In this document: positions 36,838-45,361 of the stretch, in pieces
Position numbering within the stretch: the stretch's first letter is position 1
Layout: every line of letters starts with the position of its first letter
Position numbers and translations under genes: made by a program
Assembly (NCBI GenBank): GCA_021773365.1
Contig: JAJFKF010000035.1
Coordinates: 1-64,000 of the forward strand
DNA from: Gammaproteobacteria bacterium
Lineage (GTDB): Bacteria; Pseudomonadota; Gammaproteobacteria; Steroidobacterales; Steroidobacteraceae
Direction of reading: 5' to 3'
DNA: 64,000 nucleotides
The notes under the pieces: generated by a model
What the model was told of the DNA's origin: nothing
Database searches by the model: none
The model's input: only the letters and a program-made list of their open reading frames with translations

Positions 36838-37787
36838 TCCGTACCGAGCATCTGTTTCTGCTGGCCGGGCTTTTCTTTGTCGCCATTGCCGTGGCCAGCC
36901 TGCCGGATCGCAGCAATCCGCGCCGGGTCTGGAATGCCGCCTTCTGGGGGCTGCTTGGCGCCTCGTTCCTGTTCGGCTCCTATCTGTCGGATTTTGCCAA
37001 CGGGCTGATCGCGCTCGGGCTGGTGGTGGTGGGGGGCATTCTGCGACTGGGGCGCAGTTCGCCAAAGACCACCAGCGAGGCTGAGAGAGCTGAGCGGGCA
37101 CGGCGGCGCGGCAACTGGATCTTTGTGCCGGCACTGATGGTTCCGGCTGCGGCACTGTGCGGCACGTTGCTGCTGAAGGGCGTGACCGTCGGCGGCGTGC
37201 TGCTGTTCGAGACCCGCTCGATTACCTTGCTGTCCCTGCTGCTGGGCGTGGTGCTGGCGCTGAGCGTGATGATGGTGTGGACGCGACCGCCGCTGTCCGC
37301 GCCCGTCCAGGAAGGACGGCGGCTGATGGATGCGGTGGGTTGGGCGGCCATCCTGCCGCAGATGCTGGCCTGCCTGGGCGCGATCTTTGCCGTGGCCGGA
37401 GTGGGCGAGCAGGTCGGTAGTTTGTTTGAAATGTTCCTGAATCCGGACAGCCGCCTGCTGGTCGTGATGTGCTACTGCCTGGGCATGGCGGTGTTCACGA
37501 TTATCATGGGCAATGCCTTCGCGGCCTTCCCGGTCATGACCGCGGCCATTGGCCTGCCGCTGATCGTGCACGTGCATGGCGGTGATCCGGTGATCATGGC
37601 GGCCATCGGCATGCTGGCGGGGTTTTGCGGCACGTTGATGACGCCCATGGCGGCGAACTTCAACCTGGTGCCAGCGGCGCTGCTGGAACTCAAGGACCGC
37701 TACGGGGTGATCCGGGCGCAGATTCCCACGGCCCTGCCGCTGCTGGCGGGCAATACGCTTCTGATGTATCTGCTGGTGTTTCGATGA
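36834..37787 (+). CDS. DUF979 membrane protein, probable permease subunit
   Basis: 317 residues with about nine hydrophobic segments. It starts MIRTEHLFLLAGLFF and has GNAFAAFPVMTAAIGLPLIV, GMLAGFCGTLMTPMAANFN and PAALLELKDRYGVIRAQIPTAL, matching DUF979. ATG 36834 overlaps the DUF969 stop and follows GGAGAAGGG. With DUF969 it probably forms a permease; 5-oxoproline is the inferred substrate. The next gene (DUF2891) overlaps its stop, giving a chain of three coupled genes. Confidence 0.82.
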   Translation: MIRTEHLFLLAGLFFVAIAVASLPDRSNPRRVWNAAFWGLLGASFLFGSYLSDFANGLIALGLVVVGGILRLGRSSPKTTSEAERAERARRRGNWIFVPALMVPAAALCGTLLLKGVTVGGVLLFETRSITLLSLLLGVVLALSVMMVWTRPPLSAPVQEGRRLMDAVGWAAILPQMLACLGAIFAVAGVGEQVGSLFEMFLNPDSRLLVVMCYCLGMAVFTIIMGNAFAAFPVMTAAIGLPLIVHVHGGDPVIMAAIGMLAGFCGTLMTPMAANFNLVPAALLELKDRYGVIRAQIPTALPLLAGNTLLMYLLVFR

Positions 37788-38821
37788 ACACGACTGAACA
37801 AATCGCGGGCCTGTCCCCTGACCTGTCCCCGGACGTGGTCGAACAATTCGCACGCTTGGCACTTTCGCATGTGGAGCGTGAGTATCCGAACAAACTCGAC
37901 CACGTCATGACCGGCATGGCGGATGTGCGCTCGCCTCGTCAGCTGCACCCGGTGTTCTATGGCAGTTTCGACTGGCATTCCTGCGTGCACGGTTACTGGA
38001 TGCTGGCAACGCTGCTGCGCCTGCAGCCGGGCATTGCCGCCGCGCCGGCCATTCGCGCATTGTTTGATCGTGCCCTCACACAGCGGAACATTGCCGCCGA
38101 GTGCGACTATGCGGCGCAACCGTCCTCGCGTGGATTTGAACGGCCCTATGGCTGGGCCTGGTGCCTGATGCTGGCGGCCGAGCTGAAACGCCATGGTGGC
38201 GCAGGCTGGTTCGCCGCACTGCGGCCGCTGGCGCAGATCTTTGTTGACCGCTGGCAGGCCTTCCTGCCGCTGGCTGAGTATCCGGTACGGGTGGGGACGC
38301 ATCCGAACACGGCCTTCGCGCTGCGCCTGTCGCTGGAGTACGCGCGCGAGTGCGGGGATGATGTGCTGGCTGAATTGTTTGTCGGCAGCGCCAGATCCTG
38401 GTATGGCGCCGATCGGGACTGCCAAGCATGGGAGCCGAGTCTGGATGAATTCCTCTCCCCGGCGCTGATCGAGGCAGAGTTGATGCGGCAGGTGCTGGAG
38501 CCGGCGGCTTTCTGCGACTGGTTTGACGCCTTCCTGCCCGGAGCCACGCAGGGCGCGCCAACCACCCTTTTTACTCCCGTGGAGCCACGCGATCGCAGCG
38601 ATGGCAAGCTCGCGCACCTGGACGGGCTGAATCTGTCCCGGGCATGGTGCTGGCGGGGTATCGCGGCCACTCTGGGAGCCGCCCATGCGGCCAGTGAGCC
38701 GGCGCTGCGGACTGCCGCACATCATCTGCAAATAGCCCTGCCCCGGGTGAGCGGCGATTACATGGGTGAGCACTGGCTCGCAAGCTTCGCAGTGCTGGCA
38801 CTGCTAGACTCCCTCTCCTAA
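37784..38821 (+). CDS. DUF2891 family protein
   Basis: 345 residues, mostly alpha-helical, no signal peptide. YGSFDWHSCVHGYWML, ERPYGWAWCLML, VGTHPNTAFALRLSLEYAR, HLDGLNLSRAWCWRGIA and GEHWLASFAVLALL are family hallmarks. The conserved His/Trp/Arg pattern and helical repeats resemble an (alpha/alpha)6 barrel enzyme, but no activity is established to my knowledge. Coupled to DUF979 by ATGA, it is the last gene of the 5-oxoprolinase group and may process a substrate or product of that pathway. That link is inference from position. Confidence 0.8.
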   Translation: MNTTEQIAGLSPDLSPDVVEQFARLALSHVEREYPNKLDHVMTGMADVRSPRQLHPVFYGSFDWHSCVHGYWMLATLLRLQPGIAAAPAIRALFDRALTQRNIAAECDYAAQPSSRGFERPYGWAWCLMLAAELKRHGGAGWFAALRPLAQIFVDRWQAFLPLAEYPVRVGTHPNTAFALRLSLEYARECGDDVLAELFVGSARSWYGADRDCQAWEPSLDEFLSPALIEAELMRQVLEPAAFCDWFDAFLPGATQGAPTTLFTPVEPRDRSDGKLAHLDGLNLSRAWCWRGIAATLGAAHAASEPALRTAAHHLQIALPRVSGDYMGEHWLASFAVLALLDSLS

Positions 38822-38881
38822 GGGCTGCCGGGGCGGGGTTTTATCGATTTCCACCCCGGCTGATCTAACCGGATGGATTGA

Positions 38882-40990
38882 ATGAGCCAGTTACTGCATG
38901 TATTGATCGTCGAGGACAATCCCGCGGACGCGGAAATGCTGCTGCGTGAATTGCGCCGTGGCGGCTTCGACACACAGGCCGAGCGCGTGGAAACCCCCGC
39001 GGCCATGCGCGAGGCGCTGACTCGCCAGTCCTTCGACCTGGTCATCAGCGACTACAACCTGCCGCAATTCAGCGCTCCGGATGCCCTGCAGACCCTGCAG
39101 ACCACCGGCCTCGATATTCCCTTCTTCGTGATCTCCGGCACCATCGACGAGGATATGGCGGTGGCCATGATGCGCGCCGGTGCCCACGAGTACATGATGA
39201 AGGATGGGCTGAAGCGCCTGATTCCCAGTCTGGTCCGGGCGCTGCGCGATGCCGGTATCCGCCGCGAGCACCGCCACGCCGAGGAACTGCTGCGCCAGAG
39301 CGAGAAGCGCCTGAGCATGGCCATTACCTCGGCGCGGATGTACACCTGGGACTGGGATGTCGTCAGCGGGAAGCTGATTCGCGCCGGACACTACCAGGGC
39401 GTTCATGGTGAGGATGCCTCTGCCGAAGGCACCTTCGATGAACTGCTGGACATCATGCATCCCGACGACCGACGGCGGGTGGAACAGGTGGTCGCCTATT
39501 CACTGCAGACCGCCGCGCCATTCCGTGTGGACTTCCGTATCCACCATCGCAGCGGGGAGGTGCGCTGGCTGGAAGCCCAGGCGCAGCCCTACCAGGATGC
39601 CAGCGGACGCTGCACGCGCGTTATCGGTGTGACCCACGACATTTCCGAGCGCAAGCGCGCCGAGCAGCTGGTCAGCGAGATCGCCTTCAATGATCCACTG
39701 ACTTCGCTGCCCAATCGCAACAGCCTGCGTGAGCGGGTGATCGAGGCCATCAATAGTGACGCGGGCAGGGGCGCGCCCTTTGCGCTGTTGTTGATGGATC
39801 TGAATCACTTCAAGGATATCAACGACACGCTTGGTCACCATCGCGGTGATCTGGTGCTCAAGGAAGTCGCGCAACGTCTGTGCAGCGCAGTGGCTGCGCC
39901 GTCCGTGGTTGCGCGTCTGGGCGGTGATGAGTTTGCGATTCTGCTGCCGGATCTGGATAACAAGGCCAGCGTTCACGTTGTGATCGAGCAGATACAGCGG
40001 GTCCTGCACGAACCGGTGACCATCGATGAACTGGCCATCGTGGTGGAAGCGGGCATTGGTGTGGCGCTGTATCCGGATCATGGCACCAACCCGGATAGCC
40101 TGTTGCGGCGGGCAGATGTGGCCATGTACACGGCGAAGAAAGCCGGCGCCAGCTACGTCGTCTACGACATGAAGGACGATCATCACAGCACCGCGCGTCT
40201 GGCGCTGATGGCGGAACTGCGCCAGGCCATCGAGCAGGACCGGCTGGTGCTGCACTACCAGCCGAAGATCGACCTGAATACCGGCCGGATCTGCGGAGCG
40301 GAGGCGCTGGTGCGCTGGCAGCATCCGCGGCGGGGAATGATCGCACCCGACCAGTTCATCGCCGCTGCCGAGCAGGGCGGGCTGATTCATCCGCTGACGC
40401 GCTGGGTGCTGCAGACCGCGACAATGCAATGCGGTCTGTGGCGCTCCCAGGGACTGGATGTGCCGATGGCGGTCAACCTTTCTGCGCGCAATCTCCTTGA
40501 TCAACAGCTGCCCGAAGAAATCGCCGGCATGCTGCTCCGCCACTCGCTGCCGTCGGAATGGCTGACGCTGGAGATTACCGAGAGCGCCATCATGGCCGAT
40601 CCCACGCGGGCCGGCGAAATCCTGCAGCGGTTGAGTGACACCGGCGTGCGACTGGCCATTGATGACTTCGGTATCGGCTATTCCTCTCTCGGCTATCTCA
40701 GTCGCTTGCCGGTGCACTGTCTGAAGGTAGACCGCTCCTTCGTGGGCAAGATGCTGCACAACCCCGACGATGCGGTCATCGTCCGTTCCACCATCGATCT
40801 GGCGCACAACCTGGCGCTGGAGGTGGTGGCCGAGGGGGTGGAGGACAAGGAAACTTACGATTCGCTGCTGTCCTGGGGCTGCGATGCCGCCCAGGGCTAT
40901 CTCATGAGCCGTCCGCTGCCCGCAGATGCATTTACGGAGTGGCTGCGCGACTCGCCCTGGGGGCTTGATCGCGGCGTGGCCGGTATTTAG
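38882..40990 (+). CDS. REC-PAS-GGDEF-EAL response regulator for cyclic-di-GMP
   Basis: 702 residues: receiver domain with phospho-Asp57 (FDLVISDYNLP) and the switch block FFVISGTIDED, a coiled linker, a PAS domain with PAC (about 145-265, ending GVTHDISERKRAEQL), GGDEF with RLGGDEFAILL (347-351), and EAL with canonical GAEALVRWQHP (EAL 474-476), LEITESAIM, AIDDFGIGYSS and LKVDRSFVG. Both catalytic domains look active. It should link a sensor kinase to cyclic-di-GMP levels; no kinase gene is nearby. The start is ATG 38882, in a short leader after DUF2891. Confidence 0.92.
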   Translation: MSQLLHVLIVEDNPADAEMLLRELRRGGFDTQAERVETPAAMREALTRQSFDLVISDYNLPQFSAPDALQTLQTTGLDIPFFVISGTIDEDMAVAMMRAGAHEYMMKDGLKRLIPSLVRALRDAGIRREHRHAEELLRQSEKRLSMAITSARMYTWDWDVVSGKLIRAGHYQGVHGEDASAEGTFDELLDIMHPDDRRRVEQVVAYSLQTAAPFRVDFRIHHRSGEVRWLEAQAQPYQDASGRCTRVIGVTHDISERKRAEQLVSEIAFNDPLTSLPNRNSLRERVIEAINSDAGRGAPFALLLMDLNHFKDINDTLGHHRGDLVLKEVAQRLCSAVAAPSVVARLGGDEFAILLPDLDNKASVHVVIEQIQRVLHEPVTIDELAIVVEAGIGVALYPDHGTNPDSLLRRADVAMYTAKKAGASYVVYDMKDDHHSTARLALMAELRQAIEQDRLVLHYQPKIDLNTGRICGAEALVRWQHPRRGMIAPDQFIAAAEQGGLIHPLTRWVLQTATMQCGLWRSQGLDVPMAVNLSARNLLDQQLPEEIAGMLLRHSLPSEWLTLEITESAIMADPTRAGEILQRLSDTGVRLAIDDFGIGYSSLGYLSRLPVHCLKVDRSFVGKMLHNPDDAVIVRSTIDLAHNLALEVVAEGVEDKETYDSLLSWGCDAAQGYLMSRPLPADAFTEWLRDSPWGLDRGVAGI

Positions 40991-41018
40991 AAATTCGCCG
41001 GCATTTCAATATTCTTTA

Positions 41019-41101
41019 GCACCGCTCTGGTGCAATCCGGCGCACCCTGTTTCATCAGCGCCACCGCTGTAAGAAATCCGCTCCATCACCGGTCTGGTGC
41101 A
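41019..41101 (+). promoter_or_regulatory. Candidate bufferin operon promoter with paired palindromes
   Basis: CACCGCTCTGGTGCA (41020-41034) and CACCGGTCTGGTGCA (41087-41101) differ at one base and are each close to palindromic. Between them, TGTAAG (41068-41073) and GGTCT (41091-41095) lie about 17 bases apart, similar to ECF -35/-10 elements, so the second palindrome would overlap the -10. The bufA start is 78 bases further on. The promoter and operator calls are by eye only. Confidence 0.35.
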
Positions 41102-41178
41102 TGGGGGACGCATGCCTGTGGCACGCGGACCGCCAATCCAATCCTTGCATCACAGCAATACAGACCAGGAGCCCATGC

Positions 41179-41442
41179 ATGAAAACCAAACTCGTACTGG
41201 CATCTTCAATATCCGGACTGTTCGCACTCGCCGCCATGAGCGGGGCGGTCGCGGCGGACTCCGGCAAGAAAGACATGGAGAAGTGTTACGGCGTCGTCAA
41301 GGCCGGCAAGAATGACTGCGCTGCCAAAGGCCATTCCTGCATGGGGCAGGCGAAGACCGATGGCGCCAGCGGTGAATGGATCTTCCTGCCGAAGGGCACC
41401 TGCGAGCGTATCGCCGGTGGCAGCCTGAAGCCGAAGATGTAA
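41179..41442 (+). CDS. bufA: Bufferin-type RiPP precursor (DUF2282, BufA1-like)
   Basis: 87 residues. A Sec signal peptide ends at about 26 (GAVAA). The mature part has four Cys: KCYG (36), NDCA (47), HSCM (54), GTCE (75), with the [21 protein letters not shown] spacing of bufferin precursors. In described bufferins, a MNIO enzyme turns core Cys into thiooxazole-type groups, giving a copper-binding periplasmic peptide. ATG 41179 follows AGGAG. It is followed 4 bases later by the MNIO gene. It probably protects against copper or other soft metals. Confidence 0.88.
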   Translation: MKTKLVLASSISGLFALAAMSGAVAADSGKKDMEKCYGVVKAGKNDCAAKGHSCMGQAKTDGASGEWIFLPKGTCERIAGGSLKPKM

Positions 41443-41446
41443 GACC

Positions 41447-42319
41447 GTGGCGCTGTTGCATACCGCAACTGCGGGCGGCAGGTCGATTCCGGCGCAAGCC
41501 GGGATCGGTCTGCGCGCCGCACATCACGAGGCGCTGACCCGTGAGCCCCCGCGCGTCGGCTGGCTCGAGGCACACAGCGAGAACTACTTTGGCGAGGGTG
41601 GTGCGCAGCTAGAGGCGCTCGAGACGCTGCGCGCACTGTACCCCCTGTCGCTGCACGGTGTGGGTCTGTCCCTGGGCAGCAGCGATTCACTGGACCACCA
41701 GCACCTGCGGCGGCTCAAGCGCCTGGTCGAGCGGGTTGAGCCGGCTCTGGTGTCCGAACATCTTTCGTGGGGCTCGGTGCAGGGCCGCCACAGCAACGAC
41801 CTGCTGCCGCTGCCATACACCGATGAGGCGCTGGCACTCATGGTCGAGCGCGTGCAGCAGCTGCAGGAGTTTCTCGGCCGGCAGGTGCTGATCGAGAATG
41901 TTTCCAGCTATCTGCAGTACGTCGACTCGCAATTCAGCGAGAGTGAGTTCGTGGCCGAGCTGGCGCGCCGCAGTGGCTGCGCCATCCTGCTTGACGTCAA
42001 CAATGTCTATGTCAATGCCTGCAATCATCAGTTTGATCCGCGCGCCTTCATCGATGCACTGCCGCGTGGCGCCGTGGCTGAGCTGCACCTGGCAGGCCAC
42101 TCGACCATCGAGCTCGACGGCCGGCAGCTGCTGCTCGATACCCATTCCACGCCGGTGTGCGCGCAGGTCTGGAGCCTGTACGAGTACACGCTGGGGCGTT
42201 TCGGTCCGCTGCCGACGCTGATTGAGTGGGACAGTGATCTGCCTGCTCCGCAGGTACTGCTCGCAGAGGCGGCGCGGGCTGAGGCCAGACTGGAGAAGGT
42301 GCGTGCCCGCGCTGCGTGA
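41447..42319 (+). CDS. bufB: MNIO (DUF692) multinuclear iron enzyme, BufB-like
   Basis: 290 residues of a TIM-barrel DUF692 protein. Likely iron ligands lie in EAHSENYFG, SLHGVGLSLG, SEHLSW, LIENVSSY, LLDVNNVYVNACNH, ELHLAGH and LDTHSTPV, followed by LIEWDSDLP. The family (MbnB, TglH, BufB) modifies Cys in small peptides using a di- or tri-iron centre and oxygen. It works on the bufA product with the bufC partner. The start is GTG 41447, 4 bases after bufA's stop. The next gene overlaps its end. Confidence 0.92.
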   Translation: MALLHTATAGGRSIPAQAGIGLRAAHHEALTREPPRVGWLEAHSENYFGEGGAQLEALETLRALYPLSLHGVGLSLGSSDSLDHQHLRRLKRLVERVEPALVSEHLSWGSVQGRHSNDLLPLPYTDEALALMVERVQQLQEFLGRQVLIENVSSYLQYVDSQFSESEFVAELARRSGCAILLDVNNVYVNACNHQFDPRAFIDALPRGAVAELHLAGHSTIELDGRQLLLDTHSTPVCAQVWSLYEYTLGRFGPLPTLIEWDSDLPAPQVLLAEAARAEARLEKVRARAA

Positions 42320-43097
42320 CATGCAGATGGCGTTCATGCGCGCGGTGCTCGACAGCGACAGCGGGCAGGCCGCGTCGCTGATTGTCGATGATGGTCTTGC
42401 GCCCGCACAGCGGCTGTCGATCTACGGCAACAATTCACGCGTGGTATTTCTCGACACGCTGGAGCGCGGCTTCGCGGTGCTGGTGCGCCTGGGCGGGCAG
42501 GACTGGTTTCGTCAGACAGCGCGCGAGTATCGCCGCGCCTATCCGTCCAGGGCCGGGGATGTGCGTCACATCGGCGCGAACTTTGACCGGTTTCTCGCAG
42601 AGAAACTACACGATACGCCCTACGAATACTTTGCCGATGTGGCACGCCTGTGCCGCGCCTATCAGGAGGTGCTGGATGCCCCGGAGCACCTGCCATTCGA
42701 TCTGGACGGGCTGCGACAGGTGCAGCCGCAGGACTACGGGCAGCTGCGCTTCCTGCTGCACCCTGCCGCTCGGCTGGTCGCATCACCCTGGCCCATTCTC
42801 GATATCTGGCGGGCCAATCAGCCCGAAGTGTCTGAACCGCCGACCATTGATCTGGGCAGTGGCGCCAGCCATCTGCTGGTGATCCGCCGCAGTGATCACG
42901 TCGAACTGCGGGCGCTGCCGGCGGCGGATTTCGCCTTCCTGCAGGGGTGCGCCGCCGGTCAATACTTCGATGAGCTGGCCGCACAGGCAGCGACACAGCA
43001 TCCCGAGGTGGCAGTGGCGCAGTTGCTGCATCGTCTGATTGAAATCGGTGCTCTGGCCGGCTTCAGTCGTCAACCCCCGGTCGAGGAAAATGCATGA
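42303..43097 (+). CDS. bufC: DUF2063 partner protein, BufC-like
   Basis: 264 residues. LRDMQMAFMRAVLD at the start, RLSIYGNNSRVVFLDTLERGFAVLVRLGG and DWFRQTAREYRRAYPSRAGDVRHIGANFDRFL match DUF2063, the precursor-binding partner of DUF692 enzymes. GTG 42303 follows GGAGAAGG and overlaps bufB by 17 bases; ATG 42321 is the alternative. It should bind the bufA precursor and present it to BufB. The final bases overlap the start of the sigma gene, with GAGG close upstream. Confidence 0.88.
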   Translation: MPALRDMQMAFMRAVLDSDSGQAASLIVDDGLAPAQRLSIYGNNSRVVFLDTLERGFAVLVRLGGQDWFRQTAREYRRAYPSRAGDVRHIGANFDRFLAEKLHDTPYEYFADVARLCRAYQEVLDAPEHLPFDLDGLRQVQPQDYGQLRFLLHPAARLVASPWPILDIWRANQPEVSEPPTIDLGSGASHLLVIRRSDHVELRALPAADFAFLQGCAAGQYFDELAAQAATQHPEVAVAQLLHRLIEIGALAGFSRQPPVEENA

Positions 43098-43720
43098 TGA
43101 TGGTTGCCGCATCCCTGACGGCGGCGGCAGGCTATCATCCCGTGCCTGATGAGCAGCCGCCAACGCAAAGTGTGCAGATGAATGACTCCGGCCAGATGCG
43201 CGAGCGGCATGCGCGATTTGTCGCGCTGTGCGAACCGTTGAAGGCCGATGTATTTCGTTTCCTGTTCTGGCTGTGCCGGGAGCGCACGCTGGCCGAGGAT
43301 CTGACCCAGGAGACGCTGCTGCGCGCGTGGCGTTCACTGGATGCCCTGCAGGAGCCCGGCGCAGCCCGCTCGTGGCTGCTGACCATTGCACGACGGGAGC
43401 TGGCGCGGACCTTCGAGCGCAAGCGGCTGGACACGGTGAGTCTGGACGCGCCCGGGGGCATCGATGCAGCCGCACTGGCCACGCCCGATGCGCCGGAGCA
43501 GGACGATGAGGTTCTGGACATGCGCCGCGCCATCCTGGAGCTGGAGGAGGGGTATCGCGAGCCAATCACGCTGCAGGTGCTGTTCGGTTATTCCACCGGT
43601 GAAATTGCCCGGCACATGCAACTGTCGCAACAAACCGTGCTCACGCGGCTGTTTCGTGCGAGACAGAAATTGCGCGACAAATTTGCCGATGAAGCACGGC
43701 AGGAGAGTGTGGCGAGATGA
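43094..43720 (+). CDS. ECF sigma factor of the bufferin operon
   Basis: 208 residues from ATG 43094, which is well placed 7 bases after GAGG and overlaps the bufC stop. Region 2 (DVFRFLFWLCRERTLAEDLTQETLLRAWRSLD) and region 4 (LELEEGYREPITLQVLFGYSTGEIARHMQLSQQTVLTRLFRAR) are clear. The first 28 residues are unlike a sigma factor, so ATG 43178 may be the true start. It probably transcribes this operon when its anti-sigma partner, encoded next, is relieved, as in Caulobacter SigF-type metal-response systems. Confidence 0.85.
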   Translation: MMMVAASLTAAAGYHPVPDEQPPTQSVQMNDSGQMRERHARFVALCEPLKADVFRFLFWLCRERTLAEDLTQETLLRAWRSLDALQEPGAARSWLLTIARRELARTFERKRLDTVSLDAPGGIDAAALATPDAPEQDDEVLDMRRAILELEEGYREPITLQVLFGYSTGEIARHMQLSQQTVLTRLFRARQKLRDKFADEARQESVAR

Positions 43721-44433
43721 ATTGCGAAGACTTCCGCCAGGCAATCGGCGCCGATCCGGCCGTCGACACTCCGCAGCTGCAGGCCCACGCCGCCGGTTGT
43801 GTGGCGTGTACCGACCATGTGGCGCGCCTGCGTGACATGGATGACATCATCCGGCGCGCGCTGACGGTGGACGCCGATCTGCCCGCAGTCGATCTTCCGC
43901 CTGTGGAGATGGCGGCCAGCGGCGTCAACGCTGTTGACAGTGCAGGGGCGCGGCTGCGACGCAGAGCCCTGCCGCTTGCGCTCGCCGCCAGCATCACACT
44001 GGTCTTGGCTTCGGTGCTGTGGTTTGCGCTGCCGGGCGAATCGCTTGCCAGTCAGCTGGTAACCCATGTCGGACATGAGTCGAAGTCGATGGTGATCACG
44101 ACAAAGACGGTGGGGACAGAAGATCTGCAGCGCGTACTGGCCAAATCGGGCGTGGCGCTGCGGCCGGAGTTTGGTACGGTTTCCTACGCCATGAGTTGCG
44201 AGTTTCACGGCAACTGGGTGCCGCACCTGGTGGTGCAGACCCTGTCCGGTCCGGTGACCGTATTGCTGCTGCCGCAGGAAGAGTCTGTCAGGCAGGCGCA
44301 GTCCTTTGAGGAGGACGGCTACTCCGGCCTGCTGCTGCCTGCGCCGCGTGGCGCTTTGGCCGTGATCGGACGCGATGCGCCGCTGGAGCAGGTGGCGGCG
44401 CAGGTGCAGGCGGCGGTACGGTATCTGCCCTGA
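43717..44433 (+). CDS. Zinc-type membrane anti-sigma factor (DUF3379-like)
   Basis: 238 residues. The N terminus has the zinc-binding motif HAAGCVAC (His24, Cys28, Cys31) of ZAS anti-sigma domains. A transmembrane segment is at about 87-106. The periplasmic part (110-238) with TVLLLPQEE and GLLLPAPRGALAVIGR resembles DUF3379. It overlaps the sigma gene stop (ATGA). It should hold the ECF sigma at the membrane and release it on a metal or redox signal. Confidence 0.82.
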   Translation: MNCEDFRQAIGADPAVDTPQLQAHAAGCVACTDHVARLRDMDDIIRRALTVDADLPAVDLPPVEMAASGVNAVDSAGARLRRRALPLALAASITLVLASVLWFALPGESLASQLVTHVGHESKSMVITTKTVGTEDLQRVLAKSGVALRPEFGTVSYAMSCEFHGNWVPHLVVQTLSGPVTVLLLPQEESVRQAQSFEEDGYSGLLLPAPRGALAVIGRDAPLEQVAAQVQAAVRYLP

Positions 44434-44764
44434 AAGTGGGCGGTGGTGTCCGGCGGCAAAGTCCTGCATGACAACGGCAGTCATCGTGGCGGCTGGGATA
44501 TAGTCCCGGCTCGAGTCTCAACTGCTTTGTCTATCTTCACTATGAATCCGCCGGAATTCTCAGTCGCTCCCATGATGGATGGGATCGATCCGGTCAGAAT
44601 GTATAGTTAAATCAATTGCTTGGAGTGACCCAATAGGGCTTGTCTCCTTTTTGTCCCCACGAATTTAGGGTGACTGGCGTAGCCACCCTGTGGCCTTTCA
44701 ATGAATGCCGGAGTGCCGGAGGAAAACGTAGACAGGAATTGGCATCCTGTATACACTTTCCTCC
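44434..44764 (+). other. Gene-poor stretch with a dusA 5'-end-like fragment
   Basis: 331 bases, more AT-rich than its neighbours. The frame at 44542-44610 reads MNPPEFSVAPMMDGIDPVRM and then stops. FSVAPMMD is how DusA (tRNA-dihydrouridine synthase A) begins; DusA then reads WTDRHCR instead of GIDPVR. Bases 44566-44589 recur at 61932-61955 with two mismatches, including ATGATGGATGGGATCGAT exactly. The 5' end of dusA is a known integration site for prophages and islands. This is probably an att-like scar. Nothing else was recognised. Confidence 0.45.
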
Positions 44765-45361
44765 ATGACGCGCCAAGGCACAATCCCACGGCCCGCGGGC
44801 CTGTCGGCGATTTTTACCTACAGTGATGCACAGGCTGCGGGTATTTCAGATCGTCGGCTCTATTCCTATCGCGATCTCGGTCACGTCGAGTCGATAGGGC
44901 GGGGACTGTATCGCTGGGCCGAAGCTGCCGAGTCAGATCAGAACCTGCTCGAAATTGCACTGCGGGTTCCGCGGGCAACCCTGTGCCTGATCAGCGCCCT
45001 GGCGCACCACGATCTGACCGACGCCATTCCGCCGCGAACGGCTTTCGCCATCCCGCGTGGCAGCCGGGTTCCGAAATTGCAATCGCCGGTCGAAGTCCAT
45101 GTTTTCGCACGCAAGACATTCGATCTGGGGCGCGAAGATCTGCGGATCGGCCACGGTGTTTCGATCGGTTTGTATTCGGCAGAACGAACACTGGTTGACA
45201 TTATTCGGCTGCGTCACCGGGAAGGCGCCGACGTTGCGTGGGAGGCTTTGCGCCGGTGGTTACGCCGCAGAGGCTCGAAGCCCGCCGCCTTGATCAAAAT
45301 GGCAAAACACTTTTACGGCGCCGAACGTGCCGTTCGCAACGCCTTGGAAGTCGTGCTGTGA
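44765..45361 (+). CDS. AbiEi-type antitoxin (type IV toxin-antitoxin)
   Basis: 198 residues. The N-terminal winged-helix part has SAIFTYSDAQAAGISDRRLYSYRDLGHVESIGRGLYRW, the AbiEi_4-type domain. The rest, LCLISALAHHDLTDAIPPRTAFAIPRG and SAERTLVDIIRLRHREG, is the family's conserved core. AbiEi binds the promoter of its own operon and offsets AbiEii. GTGA overlap ties it to the toxin gene. It opens the accessory region just after the dusA-like repeat. Confidence 0.85.
   Translation: MTRQGTIPRPAGLSAIFTYSDAQAAGISDRRLYSYRDLGHVESIGRGLYRWAEAAESDQNLLEIALRVPRATLCLISALAHHDLTDAIPPRTAFAIPRGSRVPKLQSPVEVHVFARKTFDLGREDLRIGHGVSIGLYSAERTLVDIIRLRHREGADVAWEALRRWLRRRGSKPAALIKMAKHFYGAERAVRNALEVVL

Noticed and set aside
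44607-44789. Minus-strand 60-residue frame before the AbiE genes
   Set aside because: No motif; it overlaps the AbiEi promoter region.
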